Assembly (NCBI GenBank): GCA_965217075.1
Contig: CBDCHC010000013.1
Location: 38,184-102,183, forward strand
DNA length: 64,000 nt
Source of the DNA: CBDCHC01 sp965217075
Lineage (GTDB): Bacteria; Pseudomonadota; Gammaproteobacteria; PS1; Pseudothioglobaceae
Reading direction: 5' to 3'
Shown here: positions 10,742-20,669 of the stretch, one piece after another
How the letters are laid out: the number at the start of each line of letters is the position of its first letter
How positions within the stretch are numbered: the first letter of the stretch is position 1
Notes under the pieces: model-generated
Told to the model about the DNA's origin: nothing
Seen by the model: the letters and a program-made list of their open reading frames with translations, nothing else
Database searches by the model: none
Program-made: the position numbers and the translations under genes

Positions 10742-11800
10742 ATGAATACAAAAAATTTTATAATTGCAGTAGGTATTGTATTGTCGTTTATTACTCCAGT
10801 ACAGGTATTAGCAAAATATAGTGATGATGCGTACAAAAAACGCGTTGCACTTGCAAAAAAAAGACAATATGTTACAGGCGTGAATTATCAACATCATGAG
10901 TTTAGCGGCTTGTTAACAGGTAACGATTCTATTTCGGCACAACAAACGGCTTTAAATGCACCTAATCAATTTTTTGGTGCAACTGGACAGCCACCTACGT
11001 TACGAGTTGTACCAAAAAGCGCAAAAGCAGATGTAATTCTGCCATTTATCAATTACACTATTAGTAATAAAGTTTCTTTAGTAGCATTGGCACCATTAAT
11101 TAAAAAACAAAGTACTTTAGAGACATTCCAAGGCGGAAATCCGAATATAAGTCTGGGAACTAATACAGTAAAAAGCAGTGGTTTAGGAGATATTAAATTT
11201 GGCGCGTTATATAAAGTACATATAAGCAATAATCATAAAAATAATATTGTGATTGACGCTATTTTAAGCGCACCCACTGGAAGCATTAAAGAAACTGATA
11301 CAAATTTAACACCTGCTAACACTATGATAGATACGCGTTTAGGTTATGGATTACAATTAGGTTCTGGTACTTGGGATGCTTTAGTTGGCTTAGCATATTG
11401 GGGTAAAAATGGTAAATGGAGTTACGGCGGGCAATATTTAGCAACCTTACCACTTGAAGGAAAAAATTCAGAAGGCTGGAGATATGGTGATAAACATGAA
11501 TTAACTGCTTGGACTAGTTATCAATGGAAGCCAACTCTAGCTTCATCATTACGTTTACGTTATGAAAAACAAGGAAAAATTAAAGGCTCTGATTCAAAAA
11601 TTTTTGGTCCAGGATTAGGGGCCCAAACTGAAAATTATGGAGGAAACATTACTGAAATTAGTATTGGTTTAAATTGGATGTATGCATCTGCTAAAAATAT
11701 CAGCATTGAATATGTTGTACCAATCTCTCAAGATCGTAATGGCTATCAAGCTAAAAAAGATTCAGCAGTTATGATTAGTTGGCGTTTAGGAGTTTTTTAA
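10742..11800 (+). CDS. Outer-membrane beta-barrel protein, transporter-like (possible phenol/meta-pathway porin family)
   Basis: This is a 352-residue protein with a signal peptide (hydrophobic residues 5-20, likely cleavage after VLA at 22-24). After it come alternating-hydrophobicity strands typical of an outer-membrane barrel, ending in a terminal Phe (SWRLGVF), the usual BAM recognition signal. The pattern of aromatic-rich strands, with repeated GLGDIKFGALYKV and SIGLNWMYA-type segments, resembles the uncharacterised transporter family PF13557. I cannot confirm that without a search. The start is supported by AAGGAG at 10729-10734. It follows the decayed cytochrome gene and is followed by a terminator at 12037. 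The substrate is unknown. Confidence 0.65.
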   Translation: MNTKNFIIAVGIVLSFITPVQVLAKYSDDAYKKRVALAKKRQYVTGVNYQHHEFSGLLTGNDSISAQQTALNAPNQFFGATGQPPTLRVVPKSAKADVILPFINYTISNKVSLVALAPLIKKQSTLETFQGGNPNISLGTNTVKSSGLGDIKFGALYKVHISNNHKNNIVIDAILSAPTGSIKETDTNLTPANTMIDTRLGYGLQLGSGTWDALVGLAYWGKNGKWSYGGQYLATLPLEGKNSEGWRYGDKHELTAWTSYQWKPTLASSLRLRYEKQGKIKGSDSKIFGPGLGAQTENYGGNITEISIGLNWMYASAKNISIEYVVPISQDRNGYQAKKDSAVMISWRLGVF

Positions 11801-12036
11801 TAATTAGGAGTTATAAAATAACTATAAATAGTGGTTAGAATGATAATTTAATGGCTATTATATAAATAAATTTGGCGTAGTTAGTAATTTTTGTTGGATT
11901 TAATCTTGCAAAAAAAACAGCTTAACTAGTATTTGTTTATTGCTAAAAGTATTTCAAAAAAAATGGTTTTTCTAAAGTATATAGATATAATTAGGTAATT
12001 AAAAAATTAATAATCTATTTTTTATAAATTTATTTA

Positions 12037-12073
12037 AAATACCTTAATTTTATTTAAATTAAGGTATTTTTTT
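12037..12073 (+). terminator. Intrinsic terminator after the beta-barrel gene
   Basis: A perfect 14-bp stem, AAATACCTTAATTT (12037-12050) with AAATTAAGGTATTT (12056-12069), has a 5-base loop and is followed by T residues. The rest of the 330-base gap before recQ (11801-12131) is AT-rich with no gene visible. Confidence 0.8.
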
Positions 12074-12131
12074 CTGTTTAAATTAAAGTATTTTTATTAA
12101 ATTTTTTTATATAGCAAGTTACTATAAATAC

Positions 12132-13955
12132 ATGTCTAAAAACAAATACGATATTTTACAAAAAACTTTTGGTTTTAAAAATTTTCGTCAATTACAAGAA
12201 AAAGTGATTGATAAAATTTTAGCCGGTGAAGATATTTTATTAATTTTACCAACAGGCGGCGGGAAGTCTTTATGTTATCAGCTTCCAGCTTTGATGATAG
12301 ACGGGGTTGTGATTGTTATTTCTCCACTTTTAGCATTAATGCAAGATCAAATATACGGTTTAAAGTCCAAAGGTATTTATAGCGTAATGCTTTCATCTAT
12401 GCAGAGTTTTAAGGAAATAGAGCAAGCACAAAATGAGCTAAAAAGTGGCTTAGCAAAAATTGTTTTTGTAGCACCAGAGAGATTACAAAATCAGCAATTT
12501 TTACAATTTTTATCTACTTTAAGTATTGCTTTTTTTGCAGTAGATGAAGCACATTGTGTTAGTGAGTGGGGACACGAATTTCGTGCAGATTATAGAAAAT
12601 TAGGATTGTTAAGGTCCACTTTTCCAGAAGCTTGTATTGCAGCCTTTACAGCAACAGCAACTCGTCAAGTAGAAAAAGATATAGTTACACAATTAAATTT
12701 CAAACAAACTAAAAATATAATTCGTGGTAATATTTATAGAGATAATTTATTTATTAACGCTAGATCAAGATTTGGAAATGGATACCAGCAACTTTTAGAT
12801 TTTTTACAAAATTATCAACAAAAACAAGGTATTGTTTATACTTTATCAAGAAAAAATACTGAAATACTAAGTACATTCTTAAACTCCAAAGGATTAAAAT
12901 CACTTCCTTATCATGCTGGACTTTCAACTAAGGAGCGTAACCAAACTTTTGTTAAATTTACTAGTGAAGAGGTTGATATAGTTGTTGCAACTATTGCTTT
13001 TGGCATGGGAATTGATAAAAGTAATATTCGTTTTATAGTGCATATGTCTTTGCCAAAAACAATGGAGGCATATTATCAAGAAATGGGTAGAGCTGGTCGT
13101 GATGGTTTGTCGAGTGAGGTTTTACTGCTTTATGCAGCTAATGACTTGGGTATGCTTGGTAGTTTTATTGCTAAAATTGAAAATGAGACTTACCGTAATT
13201 TGGCTTATAAAAAGCTTAATTTAATTAAGCAATATGCTTTTGCTGAAGGTTGTAGGCACAAAGCATTAAGTAATTATTTTGACAATGAAATGCAAAATTG
13301 TCAAACTCAGTGTGATAATTGTACAAATCCTAAGACTAAAAGAAAAGATATTAGCGAAGAAGTTAAAATGTTTTTATCAACAGTTTATAGAACAGGACAA
13401 AATTTTGGTCAAGTACATATTATTGATGTTTTACTTGGCTCTAAAAATCAGAAATTATTAAAACTCAAGCATAATAATTTATCAGTTTATGGTATTGGGA
13501 TAAAAATCAGCAAGCCTTTGTGGAAAATTATTGCTGATAGACTGATTGAAATTGAAGCTTTAGTAATTGGAGAGTTTAGAGAATTAAAGCTCACAAATAT
13601 TGCTAAAAAAATCCTAAAATCAGAACAAAAAGTAGATATTCGTCAAAGTAATTTTCAAGAAAATATTAAAAATATTAAAAATATTAAGCAAAAATATGTC
13701 GTAGATAATAATATTTTTAAATATTTAGTAGAACTTAGAAATTTAATAGCCAAGGAAGAGGGTATGCCTGCTTATATTATTTTTGATAATAAAACCTTAA
13801 CAGAAATGGCATATTTTTTACCGAACAATACTAAAAAGTTTTTACAAATTAATGGTGTTGGGCAAGTTAAGTTTGAAAAATATGGTAAGCGTTTTTTAGA
13901 TTTACTAATTATATTAAGAGCTGATAATTTTAAGGAGCCAATAAAAGCAATTTAA
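12132..13955 (+). CDS. recQ: ATP-dependent DNA helicase RecQ
   Basis: RecQ is a 3'-5' helicase of the RecF recombination pathway that unwinds DNA ends and aberrant joint molecules. At 607 residues it matches E. coli RecQ (about 609). Walker A is PTGGGKS at residues 40-46 and DEAH at 138-141, followed by the RecQ-specific aromatic-rich loop region (CVSEWGHEFR). Motif VI reads YYQEMGRAGRDG. A zinc-binding cluster with C-x17-C-x3-C-x2-C spacing begins around residue 378, then the winged-helix RQC region, and an HRDC domain occupies the last 80 residues. It is a single-gene unit facing the minus-strand hydrolase gene. Confidence 0.96.
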   Translation: MSKNKYDILQKTFGFKNFRQLQEKVIDKILAGEDILLILPTGGGKSLCYQLPALMIDGVVIVISPLLALMQDQIYGLKSKGIYSVMLSSMQSFKEIEQAQNELKSGLAKIVFVAPERLQNQQFLQFLSTLSIAFFAVDEAHCVSEWGHEFRADYRKLGLLRSTFPEACIAAFTATATRQVEKDIVTQLNFKQTKNIIRGNIYRDNLFINARSRFGNGYQQLLDFLQNYQQKQGIVYTLSRKNTEILSTFLNSKGLKSLPYHAGLSTKERNQTFVKFTSEEVDIVVATIAFGMGIDKSNIRFIVHMSLPKTMEAYYQEMGRAGRDGLSSEVLLLYAANDLGMLGSFIAKIENETYRNLAYKKLNLIKQYAFAEGCRHKALSNYFDNEMQNCQTQCDNCTNPKTKRKDISEEVKMFLSTVYRTGQNFGQVHIIDVLLGSKNQKLLKLKHNNLSVYGIGIKISKPLWKIIADRLIEIEALVIGEFRELKLTNIAKKILKSEQKVDIRQSNFQENIKNIKNIKQKYVVDNNIFKYLVELRNLIAKEEGMPAYIIFDNKTLTEMAYFLPNNTKKFLQINGVGQVKFEKYGKRFLDLLIILRADNFKEPIKAI

Positions 13956-14071
13956 GCAAATTTTTATTGATAAAAAATTAATATTGAGTTTTACAAAAAT
14001 TAGACTATTAATTTTGTTGATAACATACAATGACATTTAAATATTTTTTAACAACTTTCGTTAGTAATTGC

Positions 14072-15008
14072 TTATTGTTTATTTTCTAAATACAGATAAA
14101 CAGCATAAGCATTACGGCGATTTGCTAGATTAAATGCTGGTAAATTTTTAAATTCTTGCCAGTTAATTTTATTATAAGTTTCAGCAAAATCATCCATATT
14201 TTTTACTGCTAAACTAAATTTATCCACTAAGAATTTCAAATACTTATTGGTAAGTTGCATAGTTTCTTTTATTTTATTTGAAGCAGCACCATGCCCTGGT
14301 ACAAAATAATCTACATTTATGGTTAATAGTTGATTAATAACATTTAACCATTTGTAAATATCAGCGTTACTGCCAACAAAAGGAATACGACCAGCAAATA
14401 TTACATCCCCACTATATAAAATTTTATCAGTAATATTTAATAATGACATATCGCCATCAGAATGAACTTTGCCAAAAACATTTAATTTAAACTTATGTTT
14501 GCCCAAGCTAAATACAGTATTTTTAGTGATTATTTTGTCAGGCTTTATTAAATGAGTACTGTTATTTACCCATGGAAATAAACTTTCTTTCCTTGTATTG
14601 AGTAAGTTTTTTGCGGTAGTAGAGGTTAAATAATTTAACGCTCCTATTGGCGCCCAAATCTTAGCCCCTAATTCTTTAAATACTTGTAAGCCATAAATAT
14701 GGTCAGCATGATAATGACTAACAATTACTAATTTAATAGATTTATCAGTTAGTTTGCGAATTTCATTTAACAGGGCATTAGCAAGAGCAGGTGTACCAAG
14801 AGCATCAAATATTATTACACCTTCACTGGTAATAATAAAGCCAGCATTAGAAATAAAGCCATTATATTCAGTAGCAGCCCCAGATTTACCACACACATAA
14901 TACGAACTACCAGCAAGGTATTTAGCTAGGCTTAACATCTAATGCTGCAAACTTCTCTGCATTTATAGATACAGAAAATAACAGAAACAATATAGAGATA
15001 ATAATCAT
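14072..15008 (-). CDS. Periplasmic metallo-beta-lactamase-fold hydrolase (SoxH-like), frameshift at the signal-peptide junction
   Basis: The main frame (14072-14938, 288 residues) carries the metallo-beta-lactamase-fold metal ligands HYHADH (residues 75-80), a later HSDGDM, SGDVIFAG and PGHG. Its first residues look mature rather than like a start. Upstream, an ATG at 15008 opens a classic signal peptide (a run of Ile/Leu/Phe ending INA|EKF) in a frame that hits a stop at about 14922, just as the hydrolase frame begins. Removing one base near 14925-14945 would fuse them. The intended product was therefore probably a secreted hydrolase of the SoxH/quinoprotein-associated type; the substrate is unknown. 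As sequenced, only a cytoplasmic form from the ATG at 14938 would be made, and there is no good ribosome binding site there. Confidence 0.7.
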
Positions 15009-15115
15009 AATATAAAAAAATTTTACAATAAAAACTTATTAATTTAGTGGTAATTATTAGTCTTTAGTTTTTATAAAAAATAGGTATTATTAAATTTATA
15101 GTTATAATCTTATTA

Positions 15116-17341
15116 TCAGTAATTTAATAATAATGTTTTAGGAGGCATGCAGACTTTATCGTTACATGCTTGTAATGATAATTTTAATGGTATGTCATTG
15201 TTATTTTTTAACTTTACTTTAATAGTAATATTATTTTCAAATATAGCGAGTTTATTAACTGAGAAAGGAAATTTTCTAAATTTTGGTGCTGGGTAGGTTA
15301 CACTTTTAATATTATTACCAATTATTTGCGTGACAATTAATGTTTTATCATTTACTTGATTAGCATTTATATGCCAATTTTTAGCTAAATTAATTTTTAT
15401 TGTAACTAAATCATTATCTTGCTTATTATTTATTATAATATTATTGCCATACAAATATTGAGGAAAAGATAGTTCATTTTTTTTATAGTTAAGCCCTAAT
15501 ACAAAAGAACTAAAACTATTAGTATTATTGTTAATAGCTGCTGTAAATATAGTAGATAGTTGTTTGGCTTGAATTAAATATTTATTATTATTTGTTCTAT
15601 TAAAGAGTTTGATTAGTACTTGATATGCTATTGCATTACTTGCAGACATAGCGCCGTCATATATTTCTTTTTTTGCATCAAGTGCTAATTCGTTACCCAT
15701 TGAGGACTTAAATCCATAATTTTCAGAGTCCCAAAAATTATTATTAATATAATTTATTAGATCTTCTGTGATACTTAACCAATGATTATTTTGAGTAGTG
15801 TCAAATATAGATAAATAACTATCAGCAAGATAAATTAAATCAGTAAATAAAGCCTTAACTGAGACCTTATTATTAAGTGATACTCTAAACCAGCTATTAT
15901 TTTTATAAAAAGTTGTATATAAGTATTTTGCATTTTTTATAGCTAATAGTTGATAATTTTTATTATTAGTAAGCACACTTGTTTCCGTTAAAGACTTTAG
16001 CATAAGGGCGTTCCATGATAATAATATTTTATTATCAGTTAAAGGTGGAGTGCGTTTTAAGCGATACTTGTATAATTTAGCTAAAATAGCATTTAATTTG
16101 CGACTATATGCTACATTTGTGTTTTTAAAGCGAATAATATGTCTATTTTCAAATAGCGTATTATCAGTTATATCAAATGTATTATTAAATAAAAGCCATT
16201 CATCTTTAGTTAGAAATTCTTTAATTTCTTGTTTGTCCCAGGTAAAAAATATACCTTCTTTGCCCATCGAGTCAGCGTCAGTTGCTGAATAAAAACCACC
16301 TAAATTATTTTGCATTTCTTTAATAACATAATTTATAGTTTGTGTTGCTATCTGTTTATATAATAAATTATGAGTTAATTTATATGCTTTAGCATAAACT
16401 AAAGACAATTGGGCTTGGTTATATAGCATTTTTTCAAAATGTGGGATAAGCCAATTATTGTCAGTAGTATAGCGATGAAAGCCACCACCAACTACATCGT
16501 AAAATCCACCAGTTACCATCATCTGCAAAGTAGTATGAATTGCTTCTAATTGTGCAGAATTTTTACGGCATTTTTGCTCATCTAATAGTAATAATAAAAT
16601 TTGTTCTTGTGGAAATTTTGGAGCATGATAAAAGCCGCCCTGCAATTCATCAAAGTTATCTAATATATTTTTGATAGTAATATCTACTATGTTATTTTTA
16701 ATTGGTTGTTTAGTTATTTGATAATTTTCTTTAAGAGAATTAGCAATTTTTTCTGCTTGTATATTAACTTCTGTGCTTTTATTTAACCATACATTTTGCA
16801 GTTGCTGCAACAAGGTTAATAAATCTTTTTTTGGTAAATAAGTAAAGGCAAAAAATGCTTTAGCATCGGGCAGTAAAATTACATTTAATGGCCAACCACC
16901 AGACCCATTTAATAGTTGTGCTACCTCCATAAAAATAGCATCAATATCTGGGCGTATTTCTCTATCAATTTTAATAGCAATAAAGTTTTTATTTAATGCT
17001 GCAGCTACCTCTAAATCCTCAAAACTTTCCTCTTCCATAACATGACACCAATGACATGTTGCGTAACCAATAGAAAGAAAAATAAGTTTTTTTGATTTTT
17101 TTATTAAATTAAGATTTTTTTTCGACCAACTATGCCAGTTAACAGGATTATGTGCGTGTTGTAATAAATAAGGAGAGTCTTTTAAAATAAGTTCATTAAC
17201 AAAAATAGCTCTATTGTTGCTATCTAAATGTTTAGTACGTGGTTTATAGTTTTGGCCTTTATCTAAATAAACTTTATATAGTGATTCACTCATTACTGTT
17301 GTATTAAAGCTTATGAAAATTAACAATAAAATTATCAACAT
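15116..17341 (-). CDS. Secreted DUF255 thioredoxin-fold protein (YyaL/spermatogenesis-associated 20 family) with a DsbD-alpha-like C-terminus
   Basis: The 741-residue product has an N-terminal signal peptide (hydrophobic residues 2-12, likely cut near 18). The DUF255 thioredoxin-like domain spans about 48-210 with the conserved SPYLLQHAHNPVNWH and a CHWC redox motif at 96-99. A long alpha/alpha-barrel region resembling sugar epimerase/glycosidase folds occupies about 220-590. The last ~100 residues end with ACNDKVCMPPK (C726, C731), the cysteine motif of the DsbD N-terminal domain. Usual YyaL proteins are about 680 residues and cytoplasmic. Export plus the extra cysteine domain suggests a periplasmic thiol-redox role. 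The function of the family is unproven. It lies between a small membrane protein gene and the MBL hydrolase gene on the same strand. Confidence 0.8.
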   Translation of the reverse strand: MLIILLLIFISFNTTVMSESLYKVYLDKGQNYKPRTKHLDSNNRAIFVNELILKDSPYLLQHAHNPVNWHSWSKKNLNLIKKSKKLIFLSIGYATCHWCHVMEEESFEDLEVAAALNKNFIAIKIDREIRPDIDAIFMEVAQLLNGSGGWPLNVILLPDAKAFFAFTYLPKKDLLTLLQQLQNVWLNKSTEVNIQAEKIANSLKENYQITKQPIKNNIVDITIKNILDNFDELQGGFYHAPKFPQEQILLLLLDEQKCRKNSAQLEAIHTTLQMMVTGGFYDVVGGGFHRYTTDNNWLIPHFEKMLYNQAQLSLVYAKAYKLTHNLLYKQIATQTINYVIKEMQNNLGGFYSATDADSMGKEGIFFTWDKQEIKEFLTKDEWLLFNNTFDITDNTLFENRHIIRFKNTNVAYSRKLNAILAKLYKYRLKRTPPLTDNKILLSWNALMLKSLTETSVLTNNKNYQLLAIKNAKYLYTTFYKNNSWFRVSLNNKVSVKALFTDLIYLADSYLSIFDTTQNNHWLSITEDLINYINNNFWDSENYGFKSSMGNELALDAKKEIYDGAMSASNAIAYQVLIKLFNRTNNNKYLIQAKQLSTIFTAAINNNTNSFSSFVLGLNYKKNELSFPQYLYGNNIIINNKQDNDLVTIKINLAKNWHINANQVNDKTLIVTQIIGNNIKSVTYPAPKFRKFPFSVNKLAIFENNITIKVKLKNNNDIPLKLSLQACNDKVCMPPKTLLLNY

Positions 17342-17398
17342 CTTTACGTTAAAACGTTAATATTTGTTGCCCTAATTTGTATTAATTATTTTTATGCT

Positions 17399-17611
17399 TT
17401 AAGTATGTCGCTGCATATTATTATTACTAAAGCTATTTATTAATTCTTTAATAAAATTGTATACTATTTCACCGCCATTATAAATGCTATTGTATAACGC
17501 ATCTTTGTTAATTTGTATTGACCAATAAATATCTGTAGCACCAAAATCAAATATATCTTTGCCACCAATTATCATTAAAATAATGATTATAATAAATATT
17601 AATTTAATCAT
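17399..17611 (-). CDS. Small membrane-anchored protein of unknown function
   Basis: This is a 70-residue product with one N-terminal hydrophobic segment (residues 2-17) and a hydrophilic, Asn-rich tail. It lies 26 bases after prlC and 57 bases before the DUF255 gene on the same strand, so it is probably co-transcribed. I do not recognise the family. Length and composition leave some chance that it is not translated. Confidence 0.45.
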   Translation of the reverse strand: MIKLIFIIIIILMIIGGKDIFDFGATDIYWSIQINKDALYNSIYNGGEIVYNFIKELINSFSNNNMQRHT

Positions 17612-17637
17612 AATAATATTAAATATAGTAAATTTTT

Positions 17638-19524
17638 TTATTTTATATTGTTTGCCTGTAAAAGTGTAGTTATTTTTGGCTTACTTTGGCTAAATTTTAG
17701 ATATTGAGACATAAAATCATAGCTACCACCACTTTCTAAAATATATTTTCTAAAATCATGCTGGTTATTATTATTTACTGTTATTTTATATGCATCAGCT
17801 GCTAACATTTCTGCCCATTTGTAAGAATAATAGCCACTAGCATAGCTACCATTAAAAATATGCTCAAAAGTATGTAAAAAACGATTTTTTTCAGGTGTTT
17901 TTACAAGTTCTGTTTTTTCTTTTACTTTAGCAAGAATTTTATAGGTATCAAAGTTATCTATATGAGTATATAAATCCCATAAGGCAAATTCACATTGTCT
18001 TAACATAGCCATAGCTGATTGAAAATTTTTTGCTAATATTATTTTATCTATAACATTATCTGGTATTTTTTTATTAGTTTTATAATGCTTTGATAATTGC
18101 TTTATAGTAGTTTTTTCATAAACAAAAAATTCCATATATTGACTAGGTAGCTCTATAGCATCCCATGGCATAGCATCTATGCCAGTAATAGACGGATATT
18201 TTGTGTTAGTAAGTAAATGATGAATAGCATGACCAAATTCGTGGAATAATGTGGTTATATCATCAAATTCTAACAAAGAAGGTGTATTTTTCTTTGGTGC
18301 ATTAAAATTACAAATTATAAAATTAATCGGTAGTTGATTATTATCATAATCTTGATAATCACTCATCCATGCACCTGATCTTTTATTTTTCCTAGCAAAT
18401 GGATCAAAATAAGTTTTTCCTATTAATTTATTATTCTCCCTAAACTCTAAAACTAAAATATCTTGATGATAAGTTTTTTCTTTTATAATCTCAACTTTAA
18501 GATTATATAATTTTTTGATAACAACAAACAACCCATTTAATACGTTATTAAAAGGAAAGTACTCTGCTAATTTAGATTTATTTATAGAGAATTTTTGTTG
18601 TTTTAATTTTTCACTGTAATACATAATATCCCATGCTTCTATTTTTTTACCAGCGAATTGTGTAAGTTCAGCTAATTCTTTTTCTGCTTGTGGTTTAGCC
18701 TTAGTTATAAGTGTTAACAAAAAATCTTCTACATTTTTAGTATTTTTTGCCATTTTATTGGTTAAAGAATATGTGCTATAATTATCAAATTTTAATAATT
18801 TTGCTATGTTTTCTCTAATTGATAAGATATTTTTTATTATTATGGTATTATCGAATTTAGAAAATTCAGAAGCTCTAGTAACATAAAGACTATAAAGTTC
18901 TTTGCGTAAATTACTATCATCAGCATAAGTCATAATCGTTATATAAATTGGTATTTGTAGGTTTATATAATAACCATCTTTTTGTTTAAGTTTTGTTAGT
19001 TCATTTTTATTTAAGCCACTTAATTTATCTATATTAATTGTTTTATTATAAGCATTGGTGGCTTTTAATATATTATTAGAAAAATTATTACCAAGTGTAG
19101 TTAATTTGGTTTGCAATTCTATAAATTTTTTAGAATCTAATTCATTTAGATTTACCCCTAATAATTCATAATCATTTAACATTTTATTTAGAATATATTG
19201 TTTTTTTGTAGATAAATTTGTTTTTTTTAGTTTAGTAAGAGCTGCATATAGTTTTTTGTTAGCGCCAAGTTTACTATAAAAATTACTAATTATTGGCAGT
19301 GTTTGTTCATAGATTTTGCTAAATTTTTCATTAAATACTACATTATTTAAATGGGAATTAATAGCTGTTAATTTTTTTATGTCTTGCATTGCCCTATTAA
19401 GAGGATCTAATACTTTGTGCCAGTTATTGCCGTTTTCTGCTTGTATTATTTTTATATTAGCAATACTTACTGCTTTATTTATATTAGCAACTATATCGGT
19501 AGTTAAAGTGAAATTTACTAACAA
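17638..19524 (-). CDS. prlC: Oligopeptidase A (M3 family zinc metallopeptidase)
   Basis: PrlC degrades short peptides, including cleaved signal peptides, in the cytoplasm. The protein has 628 residues against about 680 in E. coli, and the N-terminus is shorter. The zinc site HEFGH is at residues 428-432 and the third ligand region, IELPSQYMEFF, follows with Glu458. The C-terminal GSYASGYYSYKWAEMLAADAY segment is diagnostic of M3 oligopeptidases. The ATG is 4 bases from the oadB stop, so it is probably translated as the fourth gene of the oad operon. Confidence 0.93.
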   Translation of the reverse strand: MLVNFTLTTDIVANINKAVSIANIKIIQAENGNNWHKVLDPLNRAMQDIKKLTAINSHLNNVVFNEKFSKIYEQTLPIISNFYSKLGANKKLYAALTKLKKTNLSTKKQYILNKMLNDYELLGVNLNELDSKKFIELQTKLTTLGNNFSNNILKATNAYNKTINIDKLSGLNKNELTKLKQKDGYYINLQIPIYITIMTYADDSNLRKELYSLYVTRASEFSKFDNTIIIKNILSIRENIAKLLKFDNYSTYSLTNKMAKNTKNVEDFLLTLITKAKPQAEKELAELTQFAGKKIEAWDIMYYSEKLKQQKFSINKSKLAEYFPFNNVLNGLFVVIKKLYNLKVEIIKEKTYHQDILVLEFRENNKLIGKTYFDPFARKNKRSGAWMSDYQDYDNNQLPINFIICNFNAPKKNTPSLLEFDDITTLFHEFGHAIHHLLTNTKYPSITGIDAMPWDAIELPSQYMEFFVYEKTTIKQLSKHYKTNKKIPDNVIDKIILAKNFQSAMAMLRQCEFALWDLYTHIDNFDTYKILAKVKEKTELVKTPEKNRFLHTFEHIFNGSYASGYYSYKWAEMLAADAYKITVNNNNQHDFRKYILESGGSYDFMSQYLKFSQSKPKITTLLQANNIK

Positions 19525-19528
19525 AATT

Positions 19529-20659
19529 TTAACTTAAGAATTGAATCATAATACCAGCGGCAATGGCAGAGCCAATGACACCAGCTACATTTGGACCCAT
19601 AGCATGCATTAGTAAAAAATTATGTGGATTAGATTCTAAGCCTATTTTATTAGATACACGTGCTGCCATAGGCACAGCACTAACTCCAGCTGATCCTATA
19701 AGTGGATTTATTTTATTTTTGCTAAATTTATTCATTATTTTTGCCATAATAAGACCGCTCATTGTACCTATAGCAAATGCAATTACCCCTAATATTAAAA
19801 TCCCTAATGTATCTAATTGTAAAAATTTTTCTGCCATAAGTTTGGAGCCAACTGCTAAACCTAAAAAAATTGTAACAATATTGATTAAAGAGTTTTGTGT
19901 GGTATTGCTTAATCTGTCTACTACACCAGATTCTTTCATTAAGTTACCAAAAGCAAACATACCAAGTAGTGGCGCAGCATCTGGTAACAATAGTGCAACT
20001 AATATTAACAATATGATAGGAAAAATAATTTTTTCTGCTTTAGAAACAACACGCAATTGTTTCATTTCTATTTTTCTTTCATCTTTAGTTGTTAACATGC
20101 GCATAAGTGGAGGCTGTATTAATGGAACTAATGCCATATAAGAATATGAAGCAACAGCTATAGCGCCTAATAAATCTGGTGCTAATTTAGAAGCCACATA
20201 AATACTAGTAGGTCCATCAGCTCCACCAATAATACCAATCGCTGCAGCATCTTTAATACTAAAATCAAAAACACCAATATAACTAAGAGCTACAGCACCT
20301 AATAATGTAGCAAAAATACCAAATTGAGCAGCAGCACCTAATAATAATGTTTTTGGATTAGCAAGTAGTGGGCCAAAATCAGTTAGCGCACCAACGCCCA
20401 TAAATATAATTAAAGGAAAGACCCCGCTTTCAATTCCTACTTCATAAAAAATATGTAGAATTCCGTTACCTACAGCTAAATCTGCTCCCGGTATATTGCT
20501 TAATATCGCCCCAAATCCAATTGGTAGTAGTAATAATGGTTCAAATTTTTTCACTATAGCTAAATATAATAGTAACATACCAATTAGTATCATAAGACCT
20601 TGACCAAATGTTAATTGGTAAATACCGGTATTTACCCATAAAGTATGCAAGTGTTCCAT
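19529..20659 (-). CDS. oadB: Oxaloacetate decarboxylase beta chain, sodium pump subunit
   Basis: OadB is the membrane subunit that decarboxylates carboxybiotin and couples it to Na+ export. The 376-residue protein has about nine hydrophobic segments. It includes the conserved GGADGPTSIY stretch (Asp148 in the Na+ site region) and the GSAGVSAVPMAARV segment near the C-terminus. The length matches the shorter OadB/MmdB/GcdB forms. The order oadG-oadA-oadB with 11-base spacing identifies the decarboxylase rather than a related pump. Confidence 0.95.
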   Translation of the reverse strand: MEHLHTLWVNTGIYQLTFGQGLMILIGMLLLYLAIVKKFEPLLLLPIGFGAILSNIPGADLAVGNGILHIFYEVGIESGVFPLIIFMGVGALTDFGPLLANPKTLLLGAAAQFGIFATLLGAVALSYIGVFDFSIKDAAAIGIIGGADGPTSIYVASKLAPDLLGAIAVASYSYMALVPLIQPPLMRMLTTKDERKIEMKQLRVVSKAEKIIFPIILLILVALLLPDAAPLLGMFAFGNLMKESGVVDRLSNTTQNSLINIVTIFLGLAVGSKLMAEKFLQLDTLGILILGVIAFAIGTMSGLIMAKIMNKFSKNKINPLIGSAGVSAVPMAARVSNKIGLESNPHNFLLMHAMGPNVAGVIGSAIAAGIMIQFLS

Positions 20660-20669
20660 AATTTAATTC

